A stretch of 64,000 bases of DNA from DASUPK01 sp963831605. GTDB lineage: Bacteria > Actinomycetota > Thermoleophilia > Solirubrobacterales > 70-9. Both the position numbers and the translations under genes were made by a program. The notes under the pieces were generated by a model. It was not told the origin of the DNA, ran no database searches, and saw nothing but the letters and a program-made list of their open reading frames with translations. Shown one piece after another: positions 33,618 through 41,079 of this stretch. The stretch's first letter is position 1. Every line of letters begins with the position of its first letter. Location of the stretch: assembly GCA_963831605.1 (NCBI GenBank), contig CAWHQR010000003.1:1-64000 (forward strand). Direction: 5' to 3'.

Positions 33618-34090
33618 CAGGCGCTCCTCGGTGTCATCGGAGACACCGGGTTCGCGACCACGGCTTCCGGCTTCCTGCTGGGCTCGGCGCTCGGTCCCAC
33701 GATCAACACCGGGAGCGGACTCAGCCTGAGCATGTCGCGTCCGAGGCTGCCCAGCAGTGCCGAGCGGATGACGCCGCGGCCCCGCGAGCCCAGAATGAGG
33801 AGATCGTGCTTCCCGGTGGCGGCCTCCCGGAGCACCGACTCCCCCTCGGCATCTCGCATTTGGGTCCGCCGCACCTCGTCGACCGCCTCGGGCGCTGCGC
33901 CCGAGTAGGCCAGGAATGGAATCTGGGGTGTGGCGGTCAGGACGGTCAATCGGCCGTGGGCGGCCGAGGCGAGCTCGATTGCGAAATCCAGGGCAAGGTC
34001 GGCTCCCGGCGAGCCGTCATAGGCGAGCAGCGGCCTGTGGCAGCGCCGTGCGTCAGCGGGATCGATGCGGCCGGCCGCCCGCGTGGTCAA
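33617..34090 (-). CDS. Universal stress protein (UspA) domain protein
   Basis: The 157-residue product has the Usp Rossmann-like fold. LLAYDGSPGADLALDFAIEL gives the N-terminal Asp. The ATP-binding signature GSRGRGVIRSALLGSLGRDM (G-2x-G-9x-G-S/T type) and PVLIVG complete the fold. It starts at TTG 34090, overlapping the tetR stop by four bases (TTGA). The N-terminal ~18 residues are Arg-rich. Its place between tetR and an exporter suggests a shared stress response. Confidence 0.88.
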   Translation of the reverse strand: MTTRAAGRIDPADARRCHRPLLAYDGSPGADLALDFAIELASAAHGRLTVLTATPQIPFLAYSGAAPEAVDEVRRTQMRDAEGESVLREAATGKHDLLILGSRGRGVIRSALLGSLGRDMLRLSPLPVLIVGPSAEPSRKPEAVVANPVSPMTPRSA

Positions 34091-34665
34091 CGCCTCAGCG
34101 CCTCCAACATCAGGGTGAGAACCCTGTCCCGCCCCCCTGCCTCGACCTCGTCGGCGGCCCGCGCCGCAGCGAAGACAAACCGCAGGTCCGTGACGGTCGC
34201 ATCGCTGCGGACCGTTCCCTCCTCCCGAGCCCGATCGATCAGCTGCTGCCAGGCGAGGCTCAACTCACCGAGCGCCACGCCCACGTCGCGCCTGTCCGAA
34301 ATCAGGCCGAGAGCTCCGCTGAGCAGCTTGTTGGTGGCCTGCCGGTCGGCGATCCGGCGGACGCTGTGCTCAATCGCGCTCCAGGCATCCTCCTGCTCGG
34401 CGGCGGCCGAGACCTCTGCCTGCAGGAGACCAAGCTGCCGGATCACGAGCGCCGCTACGAGATCCTCCTTGGATCCATAGCAGCGGTAGAGGCTCCCGAC
34501 CCCGATTCCGGCAGCCGCGGCCACCCGGGGCATCGTCGCCTCCAGCCCCTGCTCGGTGAAGACGTCCTTGGCGACGTCGAGCACCCGCTGGCGCTTCTCG
34601 TCCGCACCCAGATCTCCCCACGGCGCTGGGGTCTTGGAGGGCGTCGCTACAGCTGGCGGAACCAA
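34087..34665 (-). CDS. TetR-family transcriptional repressor
   Basis: The 192-residue product has the N-terminal helix-turn-helix: RVLDVAKDVFTEQGLEATMP, then RVAAAAGIGVGSLYRCYGSK. A helical ligand-binding domain with a TetR-C-like pattern follows. The start is TTG 34665; TAATAT (34675-34680, complement) ends nine nt upstream and there is no Shine-Dalgarno. The start codon lies inside one palindrome and the -35 inside another of the same half-site, so autoregulation is very likely. Confidence 0.9.
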   Translation of the reverse strand: MVPPAVATPSKTPAPWGDLGADEKRQRVLDVAKDVFTEQGLEATMPRVAAAAGIGVGSLYRCYGSKEDLVAALVIRQLGLLQAEVSAAAEQEDAWSAIEHSVRRIADRQATNKLLSGALGLISDRRDVGVALGELSLAWQQLIDRAREEGTVRSDATVTDLRFVFAAARAADEVEAGGRDRVLTLMLEALRR

Positions 34666-34674
34666 CGTTCCGCC
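34655..34674. promoter_or_regulatory. TetR operator 1 (palindrome over the tetR start)
   Basis: GGCGGAAC (34655-34662), spacer CAAC, GTTCCGCC (34667-34674) is a perfect 8-base inverted repeat. It covers the predicted transcription start and the TTG start codon of tetR. Its core GGAAY-N4-RTTCC is shared with operator 2. Confidence 0.75.
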
Positions 34675-34702
34675 ATATTACCGGCGGGGTCCGGAATGTC
34701 TA
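34675..34702 (-). promoter_or_regulatory. Promoter of the tetR-usp-MFS operon
   Basis: On the minus strand, TAGACA (34702-34697) and TAATAT (34680-34675) are separated by 16 bases. The -10 ends nine nt before the TTG start, so the mRNA probably has almost no leader. The -35 lies within operator 2, and operator 1 begins right after the -10. Confidence 0.75.
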
Positions 34703-34708
34703 TTCCGG
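34691..34708. promoter_or_regulatory. TetR operator 2 (palindrome over the -35)
   Basis: CCGGAAT (34691-34697), spacer GTCT, ATTCCGG (34702-34708) is a perfect 7-base inverted repeat with the same spacing and half-site as operator 1. Centre-to-centre distance is 35 bases. Confidence 0.75.
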
Positions 34709-34709
34709 G

Positions 34710-35471
34710 CTAGGCCCCGATGATCTTCGCCTTCTGGGCCGCGAACTCCTCATCGGTGAGGGCGCCGCTCGCATGCAGCTGGGCGAGCTTCTCGAGCTGC
34801 GCCGTCGAGTCGCCGCCGCCCGCGGCCGGCTGACCCGGCATCTGACCCATCTGCTGGATCGGCACGCCGCCGATCTGGACATTCGGCGTCGCCGGCGCGT
34901 CGCCGATGAGCTCTTTCGCAACCGCCTGGCTCGCCTCGTCCTTGGCGATTTGGAACCGCGTCGGCTGCCCTGACGCTCCCGCCTGCGCCTGCATCTGGGC
35001 GGCGGCGGCGAGGTACTTGTTCTTGGACCCATCCAAAGGGAGGTAGAGGGTGATGACCTCGCGGTCCTCGGGAGTTCCCGAGACGGCGCCCATCACCTGC
35101 GCGGCGTTCATGCTCGCACTGACCTCATCGCGGTTCCACGACTTCAGAACCTTGCCCGCGCGGAGATTGCCCTTCTTGTCCTTCTCCTCGAGGGCGTGGA
35201 TCTGGTTCGAGGTCACGGCGAGAATGAAGTTGTCGGGCAATCCAGCGCCGCGAAGACCCTTGGCCATTCCTCCGACGCTGGGCATCATCCCTTCGCCGAG
35301 CTTCGTGCCGAACTTGGCCATTCCACGGGTGGCGCCCCCGATACCCGCTGCCTTCAGCTGCTGGTCCTGCGTGACCTGCTCGAAATGACACGCCGCGACG
35401 ACCGAGTCGTTCAGCACCTCGGTGGCGACGCTGACCGCCTGCTCGTTGACCTGCTCAGCCGGCAAGCTCAT
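34710..35471 (-). CDS. SHOCT-domain protein, function unknown
   Basis: The 253-residue product ends in a SHOCT (short C-terminal) domain: QLEKLAQLHASGALTDEEFA followed by AQKAKIIGA. The N-terminal ~160 residues resemble actinobacterial proteins of unknown function with a PH-like region (ILAVTSNQIHALEEKDKKGN). A Gln/Gly/Pro-rich linker (about 195-220) joins them. No signal peptide or membrane helix is present. GAGGAG and AAGGAG precede the ATG on the coding strand. It lies upstream of tetR but ends before the tetR promoter. Confidence 0.8.
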   Translation of the reverse strand: MSLPAEQVNEQAVSVATEVLNDSVVAACHFEQVTQDQQLKAAGIGGATRGMAKFGTKLGEGMMPSVGGMAKGLRGAGLPDNFILAVTSNQIHALEEKDKKGNLRAGKVLKSWNRDEVSASMNAAQVMGAVSGTPEDREVITLYLPLDGSKNKYLAAAAQMQAQAGASGQPTRFQIAKDEASQAVAKELIGDAPATPNVQIGGVPIQQMGQMPGQPAAGGGDSTAQLEKLAQLHASGALTDEEFAAQKAKIIGA

Positions 35472-35589
35472 AGCTGCTCCTTCTCCTCATGTTTTCCCCA
35501 GAAAAATGCTCCCTGTGGCGTACCTTATCCGCGAGGGGCCGGGACGATCGGCTAGCCGCCCGTAGGCACGGCTCACGCATGGACGCTGC

Positions 35590-35595
35590 TATCCT
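35590..35595 (+). promoter_or_regulatory. Candidate extended -10 promoter for the alpha operon
   Basis: TATCCT with an upstream TG (35587-35588) reproduces the GCTGCTATC nonamer found at the fusA promoter. No clear -35 is visible. It would give a ~105-nt leader before rpmJ. Confidence 0.5.
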
Positions 35596-35609
35596 TTTCC
35601 GAGTCGGTT

Positions 35610-35673
35610 CACGCCTAGCGTGGCCGGCGTTTTTCACGCCTGTAGGCCCGACTCCTGGGGCCGGCGGGCCTAC
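35610..35673 (+). promoter_or_regulatory. Structured leader of the rpmJ-rplQ operon
   Basis: CACGC-CTA-GCGTG (35610-35622) can exchange partners with a second CACGC at 35635-35639. GTAGGCCCG (35642-35650) pairs perfectly with CGGGCCTAC (35665-35673), while GGCCC within it can instead pair with GGGGCC in the loop. In E. coli and Bacillus, S4 represses operons containing rpsD through leader structures; a similar role here is inference. Confidence 0.45.
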
Positions 35674-35707
35674 TCCCAGCAAGATACGACCCCGTGAAAG
35701 AAGGGGA

Positions 35708-35821
35708 ATGAAGGTACGAGCGTCTGTCAAGCCGATGTGTGAGAAGTGCAAGGTGATCCGCCGTGGCGGAGCCGTTCTCGTGATCTGTCCCAACCCTCGC
35801 CACAAGCAGAGGCAGGGCTAG
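35708..35821 (+). CDS. rpmJ: 50S ribosomal protein L36 (zinc form)
   Basis: The 37-residue product KVRASVKPMCEKCKVIRRGG onward has the zinc ribbon ligands C11, C14, C27 and H32. AAGGGG directly precedes the ATG. It heads the alpha operon here; rpsM follows with no gap (TAG then ATG). Confidence 0.96.
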   Translation: MKVRASVKPMCEKCKVIRRGGAVLVICPNPRHKQRQG

Positions 35822-36205
35822 ATGGCGCGCATCGCGGGAGTCAACCTCCCTCTCAACAAGCGAGCGGAGATCGGCCTCACCTATGTCTTCGGAATCGGCC
35901 GCTCCACGGCCAACGAGATCCTCAAGGACACCGGTGTCGACCCCAACACTCCGGTCAAGGACCTGACCGAGGACGAGATCATCAAGCTTCGAGACGCGGT
36001 CGAGAACCACGAGGTCGAGGGTGATCTGCGCCGGGAGCGCTCCCAGAACGTCAAGCGCCTGCAGGAGATCGGCTCCTACCGGGGACTGCGCCATCGTCGC
36101 GGGCTTCCGGTTCGGGGGCAGCGCACCAAGACCAACGCGCGCGGCCGCAAGGGCCCGCGCCGGATGAGCGTTGCGGGCCGCAAGAAGGCCCCGCAGCCCA
36201 AGTGA
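35822..36205 (+). CDS. rpsM: 30S ribosomal protein S13
   Basis: S13 contacts P-site tRNA and the 50S subunit. The 127-residue product begins ARIAGVNLPLNKRAEIGLTY. The helix-two-turn-helix and the basic C-terminal tail (GLRHRRGLPVRGQRTKTNAR) are intact. It starts immediately after rpmJ. Confidence 0.97.
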   Translation: MARIAGVNLPLNKRAEIGLTYVFGIGRSTANEILKDTGVDPNTPVKDLTEDEIIKLRDAVENHEVEGDLRRERSQNVKRLQEIGSYRGLRHRRGLPVRGQRTKTNARGRKGPRRMSVAGRKKAPQPK

Positions 36206-36225
36206 GCCGGGGAGGAACGCGCTAG

Positions 36226-36618
36226 ATGGCAGCTCCGAAGAAGGGTCGCGCGCGCCGCAAGGTCCGGAAGAACGTCACCTACGGCCAGGCCCACATCAAG
36301 ACTTCGTTCAACAACACGATCGTCACCCTCACCGACCCCGAGGGCAACGTGATCGCCTGGGAGTCCGCCGGCTCGGCCGGGTTCAAGGGCTCCCGCAAGT
36401 CGACTCCGTTCGCCGCCCAGGTGACCGCCGACGCGGCCGCCAAGAAGGGGATGGAGCACGGCCTCGAGAAGGTCGAGGTGTTCGCGAAGGGTGCAGGCTC
36501 CGGCCGAGAGACCGCCATTCGGTCCCTGCAGGCCGCCGGCCTCGACGTGACGACGGTGAAGGACGTGACGCCGCAGGCCCACAACGGCTGCCGCCCCCGC
36601 AAGCGGAGGCGCGTCTGA
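36226..36618 (+). CDS. rpsK: 30S ribosomal protein S11
   Basis: S11 is part of the platform near the mRNA exit. The 130-residue product has FNNTIVTLTDPEGNVIAWES and ends in the conserved HNGCRPRKRRRV. GGGGAGGAA lies upstream. Its TGA overlaps the rpsD ATG by one base. Confidence 0.97.
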   Translation: MAAPKKGRARRKVRKNVTYGQAHIKTSFNNTIVTLTDPEGNVIAWESAGSAGFKGSRKSTPFAAQVTADAAAKKGMEHGLEKVEVFAKGAGSGRETAIRSLQAAGLDVTTVKDVTPQAHNGCRPRKRRRV

Positions 36619-37238
36619 TGGCTCGTGACACCGGAGCACAGTGCAAGCAGTGCCGCCGCGAGGGGCAGAAGCTGTTCCTCAAGGGCTCCCGCTGCTTCAC
36701 CGACAAGTGCGGTGTCGAGCGCCGCTCGTATCCGCCGGGCGAGCACGGCCGAGGCCGCATGCGGCAGTCCGAGTACCGGGCGCAGCTCCGCGAGAAGCAG
36801 AAGGCGAAGCGCTACTACCAGGTGCTCGAGAAGCAGTTCGCGACTTATTACGACAGGGCGAGCCGGCAGGAGGGCGTCACGGGCGAGAACCTGCTGCGGC
36901 TGCTGGAGTGCCGGCTGGACAACGTCCTGGTGCGCCTCGGCTTCGCTGCCTCGCGCCGCCAGGCCCGCCAGCTGGTCGGCCATGGCCACTGGACCGTGAA
37001 CGGCCGCCGTGTCGACATCCCCTCCTACCAGGTGAAGCCGGACGACGTGATCACGATCAAGTCGACCAGCGCCGCGTCCGACGTGGTGCGGAATGCCACC
37101 GAGCTCACCTCGGGAGTGCCGGCCTGGCTGCAGGCCGACTACGACTCACTCAATGCCAAGGTGCTGAGGCTCCCTGAGAGGAGCGAGATTTCAGCGCCGG
37201 TCGAGGAACAGCTCATCGTCGAGCTGTACTCGAAGTAA
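36618..37238 (+). CDS. rpsD: 30S ribosomal protein S4 (zinc form)
   Basis: S4 initiates 16S assembly and is often a translational repressor of its operon. The start is ATG 36618. The 206-residue product carries N-terminal zinc ligands C9, C12, C26 and C31. The S4 RNA-binding domain follows (RLDNVLVRLGFAASRRQARQ, then LVGHGHWTVNGRRVDIPSY). Together with S14Z and L36 it marks the zinc-dependent ribosomal set. Confidence 0.97.
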   Translation: MARDTGAQCKQCRREGQKLFLKGSRCFTDKCGVERRSYPPGEHGRGRMRQSEYRAQLREKQKAKRYYQVLEKQFATYYDRASRQEGVTGENLLRLLECRLDNVLVRLGFAASRRQARQLVGHGHWTVNGRRVDIPSYQVKPDDVITIKSTSAASDVVRNATELTSGVPAWLQADYDSLNAKVLRLPERSEISAPVEEQLIVELYSK

Positions 37239-37265
37239 CCCCCCAGAGAAGGAAGTAGATACCTG

Positions 37266-38258
37266 ATGGAAGCCATGATCACCCTGCCAGATTTCCAAAT
37301 CCCGAAGATCGCGGGTGAGGATGCCGAGGACAACAAGGGCACCTTCACCATCGAGCCGCTCGACAAGGGCTTCGGCTACACGTTCGGCAACAGCCTCCGC
37401 CGCGTGCTGCTCTCCTCCCTCGGCGGAGCCGCGATCACGAGCGTCCGCATCGAGGGCGTGGCTCACGAGTTCTCGACCATCCCGGGTCTGAAGGAAGACG
37501 TCACCGACCTGGTCCTCAACCTGAAGGACGTCGTCGTGCGCATGCACACCGACGCCGATGAGGTCGAGACTCCGCTGGTCGCCACCGGCCCGGGCGAGGT
37601 CAAGGCCAAGGACATCGACCTGCCCGCAGGTGTCGAGATCCTCAACCCCGAGGCGCCGATCGCGACTCTCGAGAAGAAGACCAAGCTCGAGATGTACCTG
37701 ACGATCGGTCGCGGTCGCGGCTACTCGCCGGCCGACGAGAACAAGTCGGACGACAAGCCGATCGGCGTGATCCCGATCGACGCGATCTTCTCGCCGATCC
37801 GCCGTGCGGCCTATTCGGTCGACTCCGCCCGAGTTGGACAGCGGACCGACTTCGACAAGCTCAGCCTCGAGGTCGAGACTGACGGGTCCATCGAGCCGGG
37901 CGCCGCGCTGCGTGAGGCGGCCGAGATCCTGATCAAGAGCCTGGCGATCTTCACCACCGCCGACCGCGTCGATGAGCTGCGGGGCGAGGGCGCGATCGCT
38001 GCGGTCGATGGCGGCGGAGGCGGCGGCGACGCCGCGGCCGTCCCGGGCGCCGACGGGCTCGACGAGATCCTGATCGAGGAGCTCGAGCTGGGCGTTCGCT
38101 CCTACAACTGCCTGAAGCGCGCCGGCATCCAGACCGTCGGCGAGCTCGTGCGGAAGTCGGAGTCGGAGCTCAACGCGATCCCGAACTTCGGTCGCAAGTC
38201 GATCGAAGAGGTCCAGGAGACCCTGCGCGCACGCGGCCTCTCGCTGCGGGCCGACTAG
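37266..38258 (+). CDS. rpoA: RNA polymerase alpha subunit
   Basis: RpoA assembles the polymerase and its C-terminal domain contacts UP elements and activators. The 330-residue product has the N-terminal dimerisation domain (EPLDKGFGYTFGNSLRRVLL) to about 235. A Gly/Ala linker (GGGGGGDAAAVPGADG) follows, then the C-terminal domain (ELELGVRSYNCLKRAGIQTV, PNFGRKSIEEVQETL). GAAGGAAG lies upstream. It ends the S4-alpha-L17 group as usual. Confidence 0.98.
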   Translation: MEAMITLPDFQIPKIAGEDAEDNKGTFTIEPLDKGFGYTFGNSLRRVLLSSLGGAAITSVRIEGVAHEFSTIPGLKEDVTDLVLNLKDVVVRMHTDADEVETPLVATGPGEVKAKDIDLPAGVEILNPEAPIATLEKKTKLEMYLTIGRGRGYSPADENKSDDKPIGVIPIDAIFSPIRRAAYSVDSARVGQRTDFDKLSLEVETDGSIEPGAALREAAEILIKSLAIFTTADRVDELRGEGAIAAVDGGGGGGDAAAVPGADGLDEILIEELELGVRSYNCLKRAGIQTVGELVRKSESELNAIPNFGRKSIEEVQETLRARGLSLRAD

Positions 38259-38289
38259 GGCAACTAGAGTTCCTCGCCGGAGCGGATAA

Positions 38290-38643
38290 GTGAGGCACCA
38301 GCGCAAGAGATCAAAGCTGAGCCGGGACGCGGCTCACCGCAACTCGATGCTTCGCACGATGTCGAAGCAGCTGATCGAGCATGAGCGGATCCGGACCACT
38401 CAGCCGAAGGCGAAGGCGCTCAAGCCGGAGTTCGAGAAGCTGATCACGCTCGCCAAGAAGGGCGGTCTGCACGCCCGCCGGCAGGCGCTCTCGGAGCTGC
38501 ACAACGACAAGTTCGCCGTGCACAAGCTGTTCGAGGAGCTGGCGCCGCGCTACGCGCAGCGGCCTGGCGGCTACACGCGGATCGTCAAGCTAGGCCCGAG
38601 GCGGTCGGACTCGGCCGAGATGGTGTTCCTCGAGCTGGTCTAG
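38290..38643 (+). CDS. rplQ: 50S ribosomal protein L17
   Basis: L17 lies near the tunnel exit. It starts at GTG 38290 after GGAGCGG. The 117-residue product begins RHQRKRSKLSRDAAHRNSML and ends PRRSDSAEMVFLELV. It is the last gene of the alpha operon and is followed by repeat copy C. Confidence 0.97.
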   Translation: MRHQRKRSKLSRDAAHRNSMLRTMSKQLIEHERIRTTQPKAKALKPEFEKLITLAKKGGLHARRQALSELHNDKFAVHKLFEELAPRYAQRPGGYTRIVKLGPRRSDSAEMVFLELV

Positions 38644-38684
38644 CGGCCGCTTCGTGGCCGCGCATCCTGATGGCGAAGCCGGTT
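38643..38684. repeat. Convergent-junction repeat element, copy C
   Basis: GCGGCC (38643-38648) and GGCCGC (38656-38661) form a hairpin that starts on the last base of the rplQ stop. TGATGGCGAAGCCG follows at 38668-38681. Copy A has the same hairpin and 14-mer with only small changes between them. The next gene faces rplQ. Confidence 0.6.
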
Positions 38685-38961
38685 AGCGCCCGGTCTTGAA
38701 GCTCGAGCCTGATCCGCGCCGGTTCGGGCCCAGCGCGAACATCAGCGCGAAAGTGAAGGCCACGATCACGCCGAGCACGACCCACTGCGCCCAGTTCTCG
38801 ATGGTCGAGAGCGCCACGACGCAGAGCGCGATCCCGACGATCAGCGCGATCACGCTGTAGATCGCGGAGCCCTTCTCCGAGCCCCGGCGGATCCCCTCTC
38901 CGCCGGCGAGCAGATCGCTCCTTTCGTACTGGGAGCGCTGCGTGATGTCCGTGTTCGCCAT
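38683..38961 (-). CDS. Small two-TM membrane protein, function unknown
   Basis: The 92-residue product has a hydrophilic N-terminus (TDITQRSQYERSDLLAGGEG) and two membrane helices (about 32-55 and 58-80). GGAGGAG precedes the ATG on the coding strand. Its membrane part is paralogous to the next gene (IENWAQWVVL against IDNWSQWVVL). Confidence 0.75.
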   Translation of the reverse strand: MANTDITQRSQYERSDLLAGGEGIRRGSEKGSAIYSVIALIVGIALCVVALSTIENWAQWVVLGVIVAFTFALMFALGPNRRGSGSSFKTGR

Positions 38962-39034
38962 TCTCTCCTCCTCCGCTGTTCAGCCGAACCCTACGCTCCG
39001 GGCCCGACCCGCACCGTGAACCTCGTCACAGCGA

Positions 39035-39286
39035 TCATCCGTCCCGCCGGTGCGGGTTGACGGCGATCATGAAGCCGATCACCGTCACGACGATCGCCGC
39101 GAGCACCACCCACTGAGACCAGTTGTCGATCGAGTCGACGGCAATCGCGCCGCCGATGATGCCGAGCACGATCGCGATCACCTCGTAGACCTCCATGCCG
39201 ACCTTGCTCGGGCCGTGCCCGAAGAGCTCCTGGCGTGCCTCTTCGTTCGAGATCGAGGCTGGTTCGTCCGAGCCGGGCAGGGCCAT
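39035..39286 (-). CDS. Small two-TM membrane protein, paralogue of the previous gene
   Basis: The 83-residue product shares with its neighbour the pattern VIAI-x6-G, then IDNWSQWVVLAAIVVTVIGF and a basic end. The ATG at 39286 gives a family-like length; a further in-frame ATG at 39325 would overlap truA. There is no Shine-Dalgarno. It is divergent from truA across 22 bases. Function unknown. Confidence 0.65.
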   Translation of the reverse strand: MALPGSDEPASISNEEARQELFGHGPSKVGMEVYEVIAIVLGIIGGAIAVDSIDNWSQWVVLAAIVVTVIGFMIAVNPHRRDG

Positions 39287-39308
39287 CGCTGGGTAGTGTC
39301 GCGCACTT

Positions 39309-40058
39309 ATGGCGACCGTGCGCATGAATTTGGCCTATCAGGGCGCCCAGTTTGCAGGCTGGGCGACGCAGCCGGGCATGCGGACCGTCCAGGGCGAGCT
39401 GGAGGACGCCCTGGAGCGGTTGGTCGGCAGGCCGGTGCCGCTGACCGTTGCGGGCAGGACGGATGCGGGCGTGCACGCCTGGGGGCAGGTGGCGAGCTTC
39501 GACCTGGACGGAGAGCCGCCCGAGGAGCTGGGCCGGGCGCTCAACTCCCAGACGGGTCCGGACCTCGCCGTGCTCAGCGCGGGGCCGGCCGCCGGGGGCT
39601 TCGATGCGCGCCGGGACGCCAGGTCACGGACCTACTGCTACCGCGTGCTCTCGGACCGGACGCCCAACCCGTTCGAGGCGGGTGTTTCACTCTTCTGGCC
39701 GCACCGGATTGACCGTGCCGCGCTTGCGAGCTGCGCGGACGCGCTGCGCGGCACCCACGACTTCACCGCCTTCACTCCCACGCAGACCGAGCACGTCCGC
39801 TTCGAGCGCGACATCTTCCGGGCGGATTGGCACGAGAAGCCCGCGGTCCTGGGCGAGGGCAGGGTGCTCGAGCTCTGGATCGAGGCCGATGCCTTCATGC
39901 GGAACATGGTCCGAGTGCTGGTGGGGACGATGCTCGAGGTCGCGGGTGGGAGGCGAACCATCGACGACTTCCAGTCCCTGCTGGAGGGAGCGCCGCGCGA
40001 GCGCGCCGGCGACACGGCCCGGGCTCACGGCCTGCACCTGGCAAACGTCAGCTACTGA
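39309..40058 (+). CDS. truA: tRNA pseudouridine(38-40) synthase TruA
   Basis: TruA makes pseudouridine in the anticodon arm. The 249-residue product has the catalytic Asp in VAGRTDAGVHAWGQVASFD, DARRDARSRTYCYRVL and MRNMVRVLVGTMLEV. TAGTGT (39294-39299) ends nine nt before the ATG and there is no Shine-Dalgarno, which suggests a leaderless mRNA. truA often follows rplQ directly; here two small genes intervene. Confidence 0.96.
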   Translation: MATVRMNLAYQGAQFAGWATQPGMRTVQGELEDALERLVGRPVPLTVAGRTDAGVHAWGQVASFDLDGEPPEELGRALNSQTGPDLAVLSAGPAAGGFDARRDARSRTYCYRVLSDRTPNPFEAGVSLFWPHRIDRAALASCADALRGTHDFTAFTPTQTEHVRFERDIFRADWHEKPAVLGEGRVLELWIEADAFMRNMVRVLVGTMLEVAGGRRTIDDFQSLLEGAPRERAGDTARAHGLHLANVSY

Positions 40059-40239
40059 TCCAACTTCGGCGAACGGACGTAGTAAGCAGCGTCTTGGGCA
40101 CCTTCGCAATCACCCGGTGTGCTCTCGCCTGGGCCTACCTGCGCGAGAAGCTGCGCGCCTGGCGCTCGCGGCCGCCGAAGCGCAGGCCTGCCACCTCTGG
40201 GGCATAGCCGCAGTTCTCCCGACCTTAGAATCGGTGGTG
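40059..40239 (+). other. Intergenic region between truA and surE
   Basis: No convincing gene. A 37-codon open frame from TTG 40093 to 40206 (basic, YLREKLRAWRSRPPKRRP) has no ribosome binding site. TAGAAT at 40226-40231 is the likely surE -10. Confidence 0.4.
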
Positions 40240-41079
40240 ATGCGAGTCCTGATCACCAACGACGACGGGATCCAGGCGGCTGGGCTGAACGCCCTCCGCA
40301 CCGAGCTGTGCAAGATCCCGGAGCTCGAGGTTCACGTGATCGCTCCCGACTCGAATCGGAGCGCGACCGCACGCAGCATCACCACCCGCTCGCCGCTCTG
40401 GGTGGAGGAGATCCCGTTCGATGACGGCTCCAGCGGCTACGCGACCGATGGAACCCCCGTCGACTGTGTTCGCTTCGCCGAGCTTGGCCTGGTTGGCGAG
40501 CGGCCCGAGCTGATCGTCTCGGGAATCAACCACGGCTCCAATCTGGGCGACGACATCACCTACTCGGGCACGGTCGCGGCCGCTCTCGAGGGGATCGTGC
40601 TGGGCATCCCGGCGATCGCGCTGTCCCAGCAGTCGGCGCCCGGGGGCCTCGACTACTACGCGCGGCGGGACTATGACTTCTCGGCGTCGGCCGCCTTCTC
40701 CGCAGAGCTCGTGCGCCGGACCGCGGAGGACCCGCTCCCCGCCGACACCCTGATCAACGTCAACTTCCCTCCGGGCGAGCCCAGCGGAGTCGAGGTGACG
40801 CATCTGGGCAAGCGGCTCTACAACGACGAGATGCAGCTGGTCGACGAGGATCCGGAGAGCGGCCGCCTCAGGTACCGGATCTACGGCTTCGAGCCGTCCT
40901 TCGAGGACGAGAAGGGGTCCGATCTCTCCGCGATCGCTCGGGACCGCGTCTCCGTGACCCCGGTCCACTTCGACCTCACCGACCGCCCGAGCCTGGACCG
41001 CCTCAAGGAGTGGGACTTCGCGGGAATGCTCTCCAGGGCCCAGGATGCGGTCGACCGCGAGGCTCCCACCCAGCGGTGA
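40240..41079 (+). CDS. surE: 5'/3'-nucleotidase SurE
   Basis: SurE dephosphorylates nucleoside monophosphates and is linked to stationary-phase survival. The 279-residue product begins RVLITNDDGIQAAGLNAL, with the metal-binding Asp-Asp pair, and has SGINHGSNLGDDITYSGTVA. The ATG at 40240 follows TAGAAT (40226-40231) by eight bases without a Shine-Dalgarno. The stop overlaps the ligA GTG. Confidence 0.95.
   Translation: MRVLITNDDGIQAAGLNALRTELCKIPELEVHVIAPDSNRSATARSITTRSPLWVEEIPFDDGSSGYATDGTPVDCVRFAELGLVGERPELIVSGINHGSNLGDDITYSGTVAAALEGIVLGIPAIALSQQSAPGGLDYYARRDYDFSASAAFSAELVRRTAEDPLPADTLINVNFPPGEPSGVEVTHLGKRLYNDEMQLVDEDPESGRLRYRIYGFEPSFEDEKGSDLSAIARDRVSVTPVHFDLTDRPSLDRLKEWDFAGMLSRAQDAVDREAPTQR

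Noticed and set aside
40093..40206. 37-codon open frame between truA and surE
   Set aside because: TTG start without ribosome binding site or a proper -10; too short to support.
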